Of a stretch of 53,390 bases of DNA, positions 19,186-29,884 are shown in pieces. The DNA is from Rhodospirillales bacterium. GTDB lineage: Bacteria; Pseudomonadota; Alphaproteobacteria; Rhodospirillales; JASLQF01. Location of the stretch: contig JASLQF010000039.1 of NCBI GenBank assembly GCA_030744625.1, positions 1 to 53,390 on the forward strand, given 5' to 3'. Under the pieces are notes generated by a model, which saw only the letters and a program-made list of their open reading frames with translations, searched no databases and had not been told where the DNA came from. The position numbers and the translations under genes were made by a program. The number at the start of each line of letters is the position of its first letter. Positions within the stretch are counted from its first letter, which is position 1.

Positions 19186-21414
19186 TCAGGTAAATCGGTT
19201 GGCGCGCGGAAACCCCTTGGGCGGCAGGTGCCCGGCCTGGGCGCGCTTGCCGAGCCACGGCGCGATGTCGCTTTCCGTGCGCTCGCGGGTGCCGCTCCGC
19301 CATGCGAGGCCCTCGGCCAGGGCGAAGGTCTTGGTGTCGGCCAGCCCGCCCTTGCGGTAACGCTGCAGGATGACGCCGCGGCCGCGGCCCATTACCGGCA
19401 GCTCGTCCAGCTTGAAGATCAGGAGCCGGCGGTTGTGCCCGATCGCCGCCACCGCATCGTCGCCCTCGCCCACCGGAACGCAAGCCGCAGCTTCGCGGCC
19501 AGCTCCCAGGTTGAGGACCTGCTTGCCGTTGCGCGTCTGGGCGATGACGTCGTCCTCCTCGACCAGGAATCCGTGGCCGCTGTCGGCAGCCACCAGCAGC
19601 CGGCGCCCGGGCCTATGGATGAACATGTTGACCACGTCGTATCCGTTGCCGAGGTCGATCATCAGGCGCAGCGGCTCGCCGTGGCCGCGCCCTCCGGGCA
19701 GCCGGCCGCAGCCAAGCGTGTAGAAGCGCCCGTTGGTGGCGAAGATCACCAGCTTGTCCGTGCTCTGGGCGCGGAGCACGAAGCGCCCCCGGTCGTCTTC
19801 CTTGTAGGAGACCTCGGCGGCATTCTCGATATGGCCCTTGGCGGCCCGGATCCAGCCCTTTTCCGAGCACAGCACGGTGACCGGCTCGCGCTCGATCATA
19901 TCTTCCATGGAAACGACGACGGCGGTGGGCGCGTCGCCGATCTCGGTGCGCCGGCGTCCCAGCGCCGTGCGTGCGCCGAAGGACTTTTTGATGGCGCGAA
20001 TCTCGTCGGCGATGGCGTCCCAGCGCCGCTTTTTGTCGCGCAGGAGGGCCTTGATTTGCTTGCGCTCGGCGCTCAAGTCGGCGTGCTCCCGTCTGATCTC
20101 GATTTCCTCGAGCTTGCGCAACTGGCGCAGGCGCATGTTGAGGATGGCCTCGGCCTGTGCGTCGCTGAGCTTGAAGGCGCGGATGAGTTCCGCCTTGGCG
20201 TCGTCCTCGGCGCGCACGATGCGGATGACCTCGTCGAGGTTGAGGTAGGCGACGATCAGGCCGTCAAGCACCTCTAGGCGGCGCTCGATGCGCTCCAGCC
20301 GGTGGTGGCTGCGGCGTTTCAGCACTTGGTGGCGGTGATCGAGAAAGGCGGCGAGCACCTCGGCAAGGTTCATGACCCGGGGCGTGTTGTCGGCGTCCAG
20401 GACGTTCATGTTGAGCCCCACCCGAACCTCCAGGTCGGTCAGGCGGAATAGCTGCTCCATGAGCATTTCGGCGTCGATGCTCCGGTTCTTGGGCTCGAGC
20501 ACGATGCGCACTTCGGTGTCCGATTCGTCGCGCACGTCGGCCAGCAGGGGAAGTTTCTTGGCCGCCAGGAGTTCGGCGATCTTCTCGATGAGCCGCTCTT
20601 TCTGAACCTGGTAGGGGATTTCCGTGACCACGATCTGATAGAGACCGCGGCTCAGCTTTTCCTTGCTCCATTTGCCCCGCACGCGCAGGCCGCCGCGCCC
20701 CGACGCGTAGGCCTCGACGACGGTGGCGCGGTTCTCCACCAAAACGCCGCCGGTCGGGAAGTCGGGCCCGGGCATGAAATCGACGAGCTTGGCGATGGTC
20801 GCGTTGGGGCGCTTGATCAGGTGCAGCAGCGCGTCGCAGATTTCGCCGGCGTTGTGGGGCGGGATGCTGGTCGCCATGCCGACGGCGATGCCCGCCGCCC
20901 CGTTGGCGAGCAGGTTGGGAAAGGCGGCCGGCAGCACCACCGGCTCGCTGTCCTCGCCGTCGTAGGTTTCGCGGAAATCGACGGCGTCCTCGGATATGCC
21001 CTCGAGCAGGGCCCAGGCGACGTCGGTGAGTCGCGCCTCGGTGTAGCGCATGGCCGCCGCGTTGTCGCCGTCGATGTTGCCGAAGTTGCCCTGGCCGTCG
21101 ACCAGGGGATAGCGCACGGCGAATTCCTGCGCCAGACGCACCAAGGTGTCGTAGACGGCGGTATCTCCGTGGGGATGGTACTTGCCGATGACGTCACCGA
21201 CCACGCGGGCGCACTTCTTGAACCCCGACTCCGGGTCGAGCTTGAGCTGGCGCATGGCAAACAGCAGACGGCGGTGCACGGGTTTCAGGCCGTCGCGCAC
21301 GTCGGGCAGGGAGCGTGCCTTGATGGTGGAGAGCGCGTAGGACAGGAAACGCGTGCCGAGGGCGTCGGCGAGGCCGGTTTCGCGGATGTCGCCGGCCGGT
21401 GCTGGCTTGCTCAT
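19186..21414 (-). CDS. parC: DNA topoisomerase IV subunit A
   Basis: Breakage-reunion subunit of topoisomerase IV, which unlinks daughter chromosomes. The 742-residue length is that of ParC rather than GyrA (about 850-900), and no GyrA box (QRRGGKG) is seen in the C-terminal beta-pinwheel part. The active-site Tyr is in [11 protein letters not shown], about residue 120. The quinolone-region helix reads [21 protein letters not shown] helical coiled region ([20 protein letters not shown]) and tail domain follow. recO lies upstream with a PNPOx-like gene on the other strand between them; in many alphaproteobacteria recO and parC are neighbours, which supports parC. Confidence 0.94.
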   Translation of the reverse strand: MSKPAPAGDIRETGLADALGTRFLSYALSTIKARSLPDVRDGLKPVHRRLLFAMRQLKLDPESGFKKCARVVGDVIGKYHPHGDTAVYDTLVRLAQEFAVRYPLVDGQGNFGNIDGDNAAAMRYTEARLTDVAWALLEGISEDAVDFRETYDGEDSEPVVLPAAFPNLLANGAAGIAVGMATSIPPHNAGEICDALLHLIKRPNATIAKLVDFMPGPDFPTGGVLVENRATVVEAYASGRGGLRVRGKWSKEKLSRGLYQIVVTEIPYQVQKERLIEKIAELLAAKKLPLLADVRDESDTEVRIVLEPKNRSIDAEMLMEQLFRLTDLEVRVGLNMNVLDADNTPRVMNLAEVLAAFLDHRHQVLKRRSHHRLERIERRLEVLDGLIVAYLNLDEVIRIVRAEDDAKAELIRAFKLSDAQAEAILNMRLRQLRKLEEIEIRREHADLSAERKQIKALLRDKKRRWDAIADEIRAIKKSFGARTALGRRRTEIGDAPTAVVVSMEDMIEREPVTVLCSEKGWIRAAKGHIENAAEVSYKEDDRGRFVLRAQSTDKLVIFATNGRFYTLGCGRLPGGRGHGEPLRLMIDLGNGYDVVNMFIHRPGRRLLVAADSGHGFLVEEDDVIAQTRNGKQVLNLGAGREAAACVPVGEGDDAVAAIGHNRRLLIFKLDELPVMGRGRGVILQRYRKGGLADTKTFALAEGLAWRSGTRERTESDIAPWLGKRAQAGHLPPKGFPRANRFT

Positions 21415-21459
21415 GCGGTCCCTTGGGCTAGAGGGTGGAACGGATAGTCTCCACTACAT

Positions 21460-21487
21460 ATAGTATCCGTTTCTCAATCCAGGTCAA
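21460..21487 (-). promoter_or_regulatory. Candidate promoter for parC
   Basis: TTGACC (21482-21487) and TACTAT (21460-21465) on the minus strand are separated by 16 bases and lie about 45 bases before the parC ATG. The surrounding GGATA and TATCC form a loose inverted repeat. Visual call. Confidence 0.4.
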
Positions 21488-21573
21488 TCAGATGTGCAAT
21501 TTGTAGTCCCGACCAAACTCGCCTCGGGGCGGCGGCGGCGTTATGCTGGCCCCGGACCGAGAGGAGACATGCC

Positions 21574-22068
21574 ATGCCCATGCCCGAAGACGTGCGCGAA
21601 ATTCTGAGTGATCCGATCGCCGTCGAGCTGTTGAACTCGCGCATTCCCGCCCGCCTCGCCTACCGGGGTGCCGAAGGTGCGCCGCGCGTCACGCCGATAT
21701 GGTTTCACTGGAACGGCGAGGCCCTTATCCTGGGCACCGGACCGGCGACCCACAAGGCCCGTTCGCTCAGTCGCCATCCCGCCGTTGCGGTCACCATCGA
21801 CAGCGAGCGCCCGCCCTATCGCTCGTTGCAGATTCGCGGCACGGCGAAGATCGACATCGTGCCCGGCATCCCGCGGGAGTACGAGACGTCGGCGGTGCGC
21901 TACTACGGCGAGGACGTTGGCAATAGATGGGTGGAGCGAATTCGCGCCTCCCGCGACGAGACGGCGCGCATCGCCATCGAGCCAGAACAGGCGCACCTGA
22001 CGGTCATGGAGCGCTGGCTGCCCGATCTGTTCAAGGACCTTCCGGCGGAACTCAGGGACCCGGCCTAG
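21574..22068 (+). CDS. Pyridoxamine 5'-phosphate oxidase-fold (flavin-binding split barrel) family protein
   Basis: A 164-residue protein of the PNPOx-like split-barrel superfamily, whose members bind FMN, F420 or haem. It starts MPMPEDVREILSDPIAVELL, then has RLAYRGAEGAPRVTPIWFHW and ALILGTGPATHKARSLSRHP, the pattern of the flavin-phosphate binding strands, then VAVTIDSERPPYRSLQIRGT. The C-terminal helix reads RWLPDLFKDLPAELRDP. The exact substrate is unknown; it lacks the C-terminal half of true PdxH. GAGGAG precedes the ATG. The 3' end overlaps the recO 3' end by 17 bases, convergently. It interrupts the recO-parC pair. Confidence 0.8.
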   Translation: MPMPEDVREILSDPIAVELLNSRIPARLAYRGAEGAPRVTPIWFHWNGEALILGTGPATHKARSLSRHPAVAVTIDSERPPYRSLQIRGTAKIDIVPGIPREYETSAVRYYGEDVGNRWVERIRASRDETARIAIEPEQAHLTVMERWLPDLFKDLPAELRDPA

Positions 22069-22792
22069 GGCCGGCATCGGCGCCCAGGCGATCGGTCAGC
22101 CGGCGGCGCGCCGCCGGCAGTGCCTTGCCGTGGGCGGCGAAGACGTGGCGCTCCAGGAAATAGCCGGTGAGGCCGAGGCCGTCCGATATTTCCGCGGCGC
22201 CCCCTTCCATGCCCTCGTCGAGCAGGAAGGGCGGCAGGGGCAGGAGGACGTCCTTGTAGGGCTCGCCGGCCGATGCCGAGACGGCGCGCCCCGTCTTCGG
22301 CGACACGTAGACGAGGTCGTCGTTGCTCCCCGTCGCGGCGCAGCGGCTCAGGTCGAGCCCGAAACCGAGCTCGCCGAGCATGCCCAGTTCCCACTTCACG
22401 TAGACGGAAGGCCAAGATCCGCCGACCAGCGCGTCGAGCAGCGCGGCGAGCCCGTCGAAGACCGCCGGGTGCGCCTCGCGTTCCGGCAACGCCGCGTCGG
22501 TGACGGCACAGGCCGCGCTGAGGGCGGCCAGGCGCGGCGCGTCATGGAGAATCTCGGCGGCGTGGGCATGGGCGAGCTCGCAGGTAAGGGTGCCCAGGTG
22601 TTCAGGCAGCCGCGCCCGCCAGTGGGCGTGCACCAGATTGCCCGGCTGCAGGACGCCTCGCTGGCGCCTGCCGGCGCCGCCGCGCACCAGCCCGGCGTGG
22701 CGCCCCTTCTGGCGGGTCAAAAGCGTGACGATGGCCGACGTCTCGCCGTGCTTGCGCGCCGACAAGACAATGCCGTCGTGGGTCCAGTCCAT
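22052..22792 (-). CDS. recO: DNA repair protein RecO
   Basis: Loads RecA in the RecFOR recombination pathway, 246 residues. The N-terminal OB fold reads WTHDGIVLSARKHGETSAIV and VTLLTRQKGRHAGLVRGGAG, typical of RecO. The central helical domain contains WELGMLGELGFGLDLSRCAA, the most conserved RecO segment. The C-terminus (about 205-246) contains SDGLGLTGYFLERHVFAAHG. A Cys pair of the zinc site is not complete. In most proteobacteria recO follows era; here about 9.3 kb of other genes separate them. Confidence 0.94.
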   Translation of the reverse strand: MDWTHDGIVLSARKHGETSAIVTLLTRQKGRHAGLVRGGAGRRQRGVLQPGNLVHAHWRARLPEHLGTLTCELAHAHAAEILHDAPRLAALSAACAVTDAALPEREAHPAVFDGLAALLDALVGGSWPSVYVKWELGMLGELGFGLDLSRCAATGSNDDLVYVSPKTGRAVSASAGEPYKDVLLPLPPFLLDEGMEGGAAEISDGLGLTGYFLERHVFAAHGKALPAARRRLTDRLGADAGPRPGP

Positions 22793-22810
22793 GGGGGCAG
22801 TTTAGCGGAT

Positions 22811-22826
22811 GGGGCGGTGCCGCCCC
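22811..22826 (-). terminator. Short GC hairpin between msrA and recO
   Basis: GGGGCG and CGCCCC pair around a GTGC loop. It lies after the msrA stop in the direction of transcription and 18 bases before the recO ATG. No T-run follows. It may be a weak terminator or hide the upstream part of the recO leader. Confidence 0.3.
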
Positions 22827-22863
22827 TAGTGCCAGCTTCTAATGAAGTGTGTGCAACGCCCCT

Positions 22864-23325
22864 TCAAGCCCCGTGCGCGTAGCCGCGCTTATCGAAGTAT
22901 TGCTGGTGGTACTCCTCGGCCATCCAGAAATCCGGGGCCGGCGTGATCTCGGTGACGATGGGGTGGCTGAACCTGGATGCCGCCTTTTTCACGGAGGCCA
23001 GGGCCGCCGCCTGTTGCGCCGGGCCGTGGGTGTGGATGGCCGAGCGGTACTGGGTGCCGATGTCGGGCCCCTGGCGGTTGAGGGTGGTGGGGTCGTGGAT
23101 GCGCCAGAACTGCTCGAGCAATTCCTCGTAGCTCACCTCGGCCGGGTCGAAATCGACGCTGACCACCTCGGCGTGGCCGGTGGTGCCCGAGCACACGTCC
23201 TCGTAGGTGGGATTGGCCAAGGCGCCGCCGGCATAGCCGACCGCCGTGGACGCCACCCCCTTGACCTTGCGGAAGGCCGCCTCGACGCCCCAGAAGCAGC
23301 CGGCACCGAACGTCGCTTTTTCCAT
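22864..23325 (-). CDS. msrA: Peptide-methionine (S)-S-oxide reductase MsrA
   Basis: Repairs oxidised methionine in proteins. The 153-residue length is normal for a single-domain MsrA. The catalytic Cys is C10 in [12 protein letters not shown], followed by VGYAGG and the [20 protein letters not shown] segment. The end contains [21 protein letters not shown], with the Glu-Glu-Tyr-His-Gln motif. A resolving Cys is not obvious, so recycling probably uses another partner or Cys. It is the first gene of the insert between era and recO and is transcribed towards recO. Confidence 0.96.
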   Translation of the reverse strand: MEKATFGAGCFWGVEAAFRKVKGVASTAVGYAGGALANPTYEDVCSGTTGHAEVVSVDFDPAEVSYEELLEQFWRIHDPTTLNRQGPDIGTQYRSAIHTHGPAQQAAALASVKKAASRFSHPIVTEITPAPDFWMAEEYHQQYFDKRGYAHGA

Positions 23326-23454
23326 CCCGCACCTCGCTAATCAGTGGGCACCGCCCCGCTTCCCAGCCATGATATCACGAAGCGTTCGCATTGCCACGCC
23401 GGCGCCCTTTTTCCGTGGATTCGCGGCGCCGCCTCCCGGATACTTCCGCCCTGA

Positions 23455-25476
<2,022 letters not shown>

Positions 25477-25571
25477 GGCGATCCATCACGCCGGGCGATG
25501 GACGGAAGGAGCGCGACAGGATAACGTTGGCTGTCTTCCGCGACCCACAGGGAACATAAGGAACAGCGGCC

Positions 25572-26015
25572 ATGTCTCCTCGTCTCGATTACGCGTCCGT
25601 GGCGCCGGAGGGCCGGCAGGCCCTGGTCAGGCTCAAGTCTTATATCGAGAAGTGCGGTATCGACCCGAAACTGCGCTTCCTCATCGAGATCCGCATCTCG
25701 CAGATCAACGGCTGCGCCTTCTGCGTCGACAAGCACTGCGAGGAGGCGCGCGCCGTCGGCGAGACCCAGCAGCGTCTCGACAACCTGGCCGTCTGGCACG
25801 AATCGCCCTTCTTCGACGCCCGCGAGCGCGCCGCCCTCGAATGGGCGGAATCGGTGACCCTGCTTGCCGAAACGGGGGTTCCCGACGAGGTCTACGAAGA
25901 GGCGCTCGCGCATTTCTCTGAGAAGGAGTTGGTCGACCTCAACTTCGTGGTCATCAACATGAACGCCTTGAACAGACTGGGCGTTACCTTCCGCAAGCAA
26001 CCGGAAGCGCGCTGA
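25572..26015 (+). CDS. Carboxymuconolactone decarboxylase / AhpD-like family protein
   Basis: A 147-residue all-helical protein with the AhpD signature EIRISQINGCAFCVDKHCEE: the Glu, the CxxC pair and the His form the redox site of alkylhydroperoxidase D. Proteins of this branch are often annotated as alkylhydroperoxidases, but their true function is generally unproven. It begins MSPRLDYASVAPEGRQALVR and ends NALNRLGVTFRKQPEAR, typical of the family. It lies about 95 bases after fadH and 58 before the AA_synth gene, all in one direction, so it is probably part of one operon. A thiol-based role in detoxifying peroxides made by the flavoenzymes is possible. Confidence 0.85.
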   Translation: MSPRLDYASVAPEGRQALVRLKSYIEKCGIDPKLRFLIEIRISQINGCAFCVDKHCEEARAVGETQQRLDNLAVWHESPFFDARERAALEWAESVTLLAETGVPDEVYEEALAHFSEKELVDLNFVVINMNALNRLGVTFRKQPEAR

Positions 26016-26073
26016 GAGACAAGCGTCGGGGAGCCGCAGCATTTCGTACAAGAACCCTTAAGGAGAAAGTCCG

Positions 26074-26649
26074 ATGCCGACCGCCGAAATCCGCAAGATC
26101 GTCGTCACCGTCGAGGAAACCTGCCGCGAACTTGACCGCGAGATTGCCCCGCCATCGCGCAAGGCGGTCGCCTGCGCGGTGATCAACAACCCTTGCGCCG
26201 GAACCGCGGGCCTCGACCTGGAGCCGCTGCTGGTCATCGGCTCCGAGTTGGGCAAGCTCCTGGGCGACCGCGCCGTGGCCGCCCTCGGCGTCGCGCCCGA
26301 TGAGATCGCAAGCTACGGCAAGTCAGCCATCGTCGGCCAGAACGGCGAACTCGAGCACGCCGCCGCCCTCCTCCACCCCACCCTCGGCAAGCCGCTCCGC
26401 GAAGCGGTCAAGGAGGGCAAGGCGATCATCCCGTCCTCGAAGAAGCGCGGCGGCCCCGGCACCGAGATCGACGTGCCCCTGCACAACAAGAACGACGAGT
26501 GGAATTTCGACTATTTCGATGCCGCCCAGGCGCGCGTCTCGGATGCTCCGGGCGCCGACGAGATCGTCGTCGCCATCGCCGTCACCGACGGCGGGCGGGT
26601 GCTCGCCCGCATCAAGAGCAAGCCCAAGACGGAAGTCGGGGCCGGCTAG
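26074..26649 (+). CDS. Amino acid synthesis (AA_synth) family protein
   Basis: A 191-residue protein of Pfam AA_synth (PF06684), as shown by IRKIVVTVEETCRELDREIA, then AVINNPCAGTAGLDLEPLLV, YGKSAIVGQNGELEHAAALL and HPTLGKPLREAVKEGKAIIP. The family name is historical; the biochemical activity is not established. The conserved Gly-rich stretch KKRGGPGTEIDVPLHNKND may be a binding site. AAGGAG lies upstream. It ends 19 bases before the stop of the opposite-facing ligase gene. Neighbours are CoA-dependent and decarboxylating enzymes, so an enzyme on a small carboxylic acid is a guess. Confidence 0.85.
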   Translation: MPTAEIRKIVVTVEETCRELDREIAPPSRKAVACAVINNPCAGTAGLDLEPLLVIGSELGKLLGDRAVAALGVAPDEIASYGKSAIVGQNGELEHAAALLHPTLGKPLREAVKEGKAIIPSSKKRGGPGTEIDVPLHNKNDEWNFDYFDAAQARVSDAPGADEIVVAIAVTDGGRVLARIKSKPKTEVGAG

Positions 26650-26668
26650 GGGGATATCGCGCTAGGGG

Positions 26669-28108
26669 CTATCGCGACAGAACATCGCGCAGCGCTTGAC
26701 GATCCGCCTTGCCGGTGCGGCCCTGGGGAAGGGCGGTGGCGATGTGGACGGCGTCGGGGACCTTATAGCGCTCCAACCGTTGGCGCCCCCACTGGCGGAG
26801 ACTGTCGGGCGTCGCCTTCGCCCCGGCGGCGAGGACGACCATCAGGTGGACGGCCTCGCCCTTGAGGGGGTCCTCGATGCCAGTGGCCAGGGCGGCGGTG
26901 ATTTCCGGGTGTTCGAGGAACGCCCGCTCCACTTCCAGCGGCGCGACCTTGTTTCCGCCCCGGTTGATCATGTCCTTTCGGCGGCCGATGAGCTGCACGT
27001 CGCCCGAATCCAGCCGGCGCGCCAGATCGCCGGTCCGAAAGTAAGCGCCGTCGAAGGCTTCCGCCGTCAGCTGTGGGGCGCCGAAATAGCCGCGCATCGC
27101 ATAGGGCGAACGGATTTGCAACTCGCCGTCCGACTCGGAGATGCGGTAGTCGATCCCCGGCCCCGGCTGGCCGATGGTGCCGGCGGCGGCCTCGCCGTCC
27201 TCGGGCCCGACGATGAAGTCGGTGGTCGCGGTTTCCGTGAGGCCGTATATGTCCCAGGTCTTGGCGTCGGGCCATCGATGGCGCAGCCACCGGCGCAGCG
27301 GCGCGTCCAAGACCTCGCCGCCGGACATGATGGCACCCGCGAAAGACGCCGCCCCATCCGTCCCACCCCGTTGCCGAAGCTGGCGCAAGGCGCGCATCAT
27401 CGTCGGAACCATGGCGACGCGGGTGATGCCGCCTTGCAGTGCTTCGAGGAAGCACTCGGCGTCGAATTTTTCGTGAAACACGACCGTTCCGCCCTTGAGC
27501 AGGGTCAGCATCGCCACCCATTGCGCGAAGATGAAGGAGAGCTGCAAAACCTCCAGCACCCGTTCGTCGTCGGAATAGTGGAGCACGCCGTCGATCATGC
27601 GCAATTTCGCCAGGTAGGTTTGGTGATCGTGGACGACACCCTTGGGCTCCCCGGTGGTGCCGGAGGTGAAAATGACCCACGCCGCGTCCCTCGGCATGTC
27701 GGGGGGGGGCGGGCCATCCGTTTGCAATCGGCGGACCGGGCCTTCCGTCTTCAGGGTCGCGGCGACGTCGATATCGGCGCGCAAATTGACCACCGATGGC
27801 GCCCCGATCTGCCGCTGCAGACGATCCACCGCCGGCGCCGGCGTCGTCCTGTGGACCGGGACGACCACGCCGCCGGCCCGCCACACGGCGAAGAAGGCGA
27901 CCATGTCCCGCGCCCGGTTGGAAACGGGCACCAACACCGCTTCGTCGCGGCGGTGGCCGGCCGCCGTCAAGCGGTCCGCCACGCGGCCGGCTTCCGCGTC
28001 CATCTCGGAAAAGGAAATCCGCTCGTCCTCGTCCTCGAGCGCCGAGCGGCCGGGCGGCGCGGCGGCGCAGGCCGCCCCCAGCGCATCTTCCAGCCTGGCG
28101 GCGGTCAT
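26669..28108 (-). CDS. AMP-dependent acyl-CoA ligase
   Basis: Activates a carboxylic acid to its CoA thioester through an acyl-adenylate. Motifs seen: P-loop-like VIFTSGTTGEPKGVV, adenine motif WDIYGLTETATTDF, hinge GRRKDMINRGGNKVAPLEVE, and the catalytic Lys in PQGRTGKADRQAL. The protein has 479 residues, a little shorter than typical (500-550). The ATG at 28108 overlaps the stop of the preceding acyl-CoA dehydrogenase gene as ATGA. The acyl-pocket region (VLEVLQLSFIFAQW) gives no clear substrate; benzoate/cyclohexanecarboxylate, medium-chain and 2-substituted acids are all possible. The pairing with the dehydrogenase suggests that the product of this ligase is oxidised next. Confidence 0.9.
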   Translation of the reverse strand: MTAARLEDALGAACAAAPPGRSALEDEDERISFSEMDAEAGRVADRLTAAGHRRDEAVLVPVSNRARDMVAFFAVWRAGGVVVPVHRTTPAPAVDRLQRQIGAPSVVNLRADIDVAATLKTEGPVRRLQTDGPPPPDMPRDAAWVIFTSGTTGEPKGVVHDHQTYLAKLRMIDGVLHYSDDERVLEVLQLSFIFAQWVAMLTLLKGGTVVFHEKFDAECFLEALQGGITRVAMVPTMMRALRQLRQRGGTDGAASFAGAIMSGGEVLDAPLRRWLRHRWPDAKTWDIYGLTETATTDFIVGPEDGEAAAGTIGQPGPGIDYRISESDGELQIRSPYAMRGYFGAPQLTAEAFDGAYFRTGDLARRLDSGDVQLIGRRKDMINRGGNKVAPLEVERAFLEHPEITAALATGIEDPLKGEAVHLMVVLAAGAKATPDSLRQWGRQRLERYKVPDAVHIATALPQGRTGKADRQALRDVLSR

Positions 28109-29262
28109 CCGGCGTCGAGACCGAAGGGCTTCAACAGCCCACGGCTGATGACGAGGTTCTGGATTTCGGTGGTGCCGTCCATATAGTGGGCCAGCTTGGC
28201 CGCGGCCAAATGGCGCGCCGGCGGGTGTTCCATCAGGGACCCGGCAGCACCCATCGCCTGCATGCACTGGGATATGCCGTCCAAGGCGACGCGGCTGGCG
28301 AATTTCTTGGCGTGGGCCGCCGCCACCGCCGCCGTCTCGCCGCGATCGAACGCGTCGGCGGCACCAAAGGTAAGGAGGCGCGCTGCCTCGAGATCGGTCG
28401 CCACATCGGCGAGCTGCCATTGCAATCCCTGAAACGACAGCACCGGTTTGCCGAACGCCTGGCGCGTCGCCGCGTGGGAAAGCGCCGTCGAAAGACTTGC
28501 CCCGAGAATGCCGCAGCACATGGCGGCGGCGAACATGCGGGCCTTGTCGATGCCGTCCATTGCCGCCTTGAAGCCCTCGGGCGGGCCCAGCAGCATGCTT
28601 TCGTCTGGGACCGGGCAGTCCTCGAAGCGCAGCCCCGACAGGCCGAGGGCGTGGCCGCCAAGCATCTCGTAGGGCGGCGTCCGGGTCACTCCGTCGCCGG
28701 TGGCGTCGACCAGGAAGGCACCGATGCCGCGCCATCCGGCGGATGCATCCGTCTGTGCGTAGACGACTAGAACATCGGCGTGCGTGCCGTTGCTCACCCA
28801 CGCCTTTTCCCCGGAAATGCGCCATCCGCCGTCCACTTTCAACGCATGGGTCGTGATGGCCGCGGCGTCGCTGCCGGCGTCGGGCTCGGTCAGGCAAAAG
28901 GCGCCGATCCGTTGGCCGCTCAACATGGAGGCGGCAAGGCGTTCGGCCGGCGCGCCGGATCCGTGGCGCTCGATGGCGTTGAGCGCGTTGTTGTGAACCC
29001 ACAGGCCGAACGTGATGGCGAGGCAGGCCGAGGACAATTCCTCGAGGACGCGCACCGCGACCACATGGCGCGCCTCCTTGCCGCCATGGTGGCGCGGCAC
29101 GAGAACGCCCGTCAGGCCGGCCTCGGCCGCCGCCTGGAACACATCGCGCGGAACGTGGCGCGCCAGTTCCCATTCGGCGGCGTGGGGCGCGATGTGTTCG
29201 GCGGCGAAGGCGCGCGCCGCGTCGATCAAGGCGCCTTCCTCCGCGTTCAATTCCAGGTGCAT
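28105..29262 (-). CDS. Acyl-CoA dehydrogenase with Asp at the canonical catalytic Glu position
   Basis: FAD enzyme that introduces a double bond into an acyl-CoA and passes electrons to ETF. The 385 residues (start at the ATG at 29262 with AGGA seven bases upstream) match the family. FAD/substrate segments: AFCLTEPDAGSDAAAITT, KAWVSNGTHADVLVV and RQAFGKPVLSFQGLQWQLAD. The C-terminal motif, usually YEGT, reads YMDGTTEIQNLVISRG: the catalytic base would be Asp (codon at 28177-28179) instead of Glu. Asp in this position is reported for cyclohexanecarboxyl-CoA dehydrogenases. A different acid elsewhere in the protein may serve instead, as in isovaleryl- and long-chain dehydrogenases. Coupled with the following ligase gene. 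Confidence 0.92.
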   Translation of the reverse strand: MHLELNAEEGALIDAARAFAAEHIAPHAAEWELARHVPRDVFQAAAEAGLTGVLVPRHHGGKEARHVVAVRVLEELSSACLAITFGLWVHNNALNAIERHGSGAPAERLAASMLSGQRIGAFCLTEPDAGSDAAAITTHALKVDGGWRISGEKAWVSNGTHADVLVVYAQTDASAGWRGIGAFLVDATGDGVTRTPPYEMLGGHALGLSGLRFEDCPVPDESMLLGPPEGFKAAMDGIDKARMFAAAMCCGILGASLSTALSHAATRQAFGKPVLSFQGLQWQLADVATDLEAARLLTFGAADAFDRGETAAVAAAHAKKFASRVALDGISQCMQAMGAAGSLMEHPPARHLAAAKLAHYMDGTTEIQNLVISRGLLKPFGLDAG

Positions 29263-29646
29263 GGCAATTCCTGTCTCCAGCCGGGAGGACGAAAAAGATT
29301 GACGCCGAGAAACCATATCAAAATCAGCCCCTCGTTCAATTCATGCCTGCCTGGCGATTCAGGGCAATCCCATCGCGGACATCGCGGGGAAGTTCGAACA
29401 GAAACCCGTGGCCGACCATGCCGATGGCGCGGCTTTCGGGACGAACGGCTCCAGAGACCAGTTCGTCTGCCGGCATTTCGGTATCGGGGAAGCCACCGGC
29501 GATCAACCATGACGTGGTCGACTGGCCGGACGACGTCGGATTGATCGGGATCACCGCGCCCGCCGAGTACGGCTCCCATGAAACCGCGGTCGAGGAAGCG
29601 GCGGGAGCCGGCGCTCGGCAGAAGCGCGGACGGGCAGTGCCCGCCC
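29263..29646. other. Gap between acyl-CoA dehydrogenase and zinc ribbon genes, no gene recognised
   Basis: About 380 bases. An open frame on the minus strand (about 29336-29600), reading ELVSGAVRPESRAIGMVG and ending IALNRQAGMN, and one on the plus strand (29343-29654) both look unlike any family I know and have no good ribosome site. It may hold a decayed gene or regulatory leader. I see no repeat or clear hairpin with a T-run. Confidence 0.4.
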
Positions 29647-29850
29647 TTATTTGAAATATAGCGTGTAGGCGAATTCGTTGCCGCACTCGGGACAGGTGAG
29701 GTTGTAGCCGACGAAGTACTGGTCCTCGCGGTGGAATACGACGTCGCTGTCCTGGCTGATGCGGTGCTCGCAGCGCGGGCAGTCGACGCCAACCAGCTCC
29801 TTGGGAAGGCTCGCCGCCCGCTCCTCGAGGCCGCTATCTTTTTCGCCCAT
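29647..29850 (-). CDS. Small zinc-ribbon protein next to UbiD-like decarboxylase
   Basis: A 67-residue protein with two Cys knuckles, DCPRCEHRI at about residue 23 and TCPECGNEF at about 52, typical of a zinc ribbon. A strong AAGGAG lies nine bases before the ATG. It begins 34 bases after the UbiD stop in the same direction, so the two are most likely co-transcribed. Small Cys-rich D subunits (about 75 residues, also CPRC...CPxC) accompany UbiD-like proteins in hydroxyarylic acid decarboxylases such as VdcBCD; this gene could be an analogue, but direct sequence similarity is not shown outside the Cys pairs. Function otherwise unknown. Confidence 0.75.
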   Translation of the reverse strand: MGEKDSGLEERAASLPKELVGVDCPRCEHRISQDSDVVFHREDQYFVGYNLTCPECGNEFAYTLYFK

Positions 29851-29884
29851 GGATGGTTCTCCTTGCCAGTTTGGGCACGGGCGA

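Noticed and set aside
22811..22826. Inverted repeat as an attachment site for the accessory block
   Set aside because: No second copy was seen near 32.1 kb and no integrase gene is present, so it is treated only as a hairpin.
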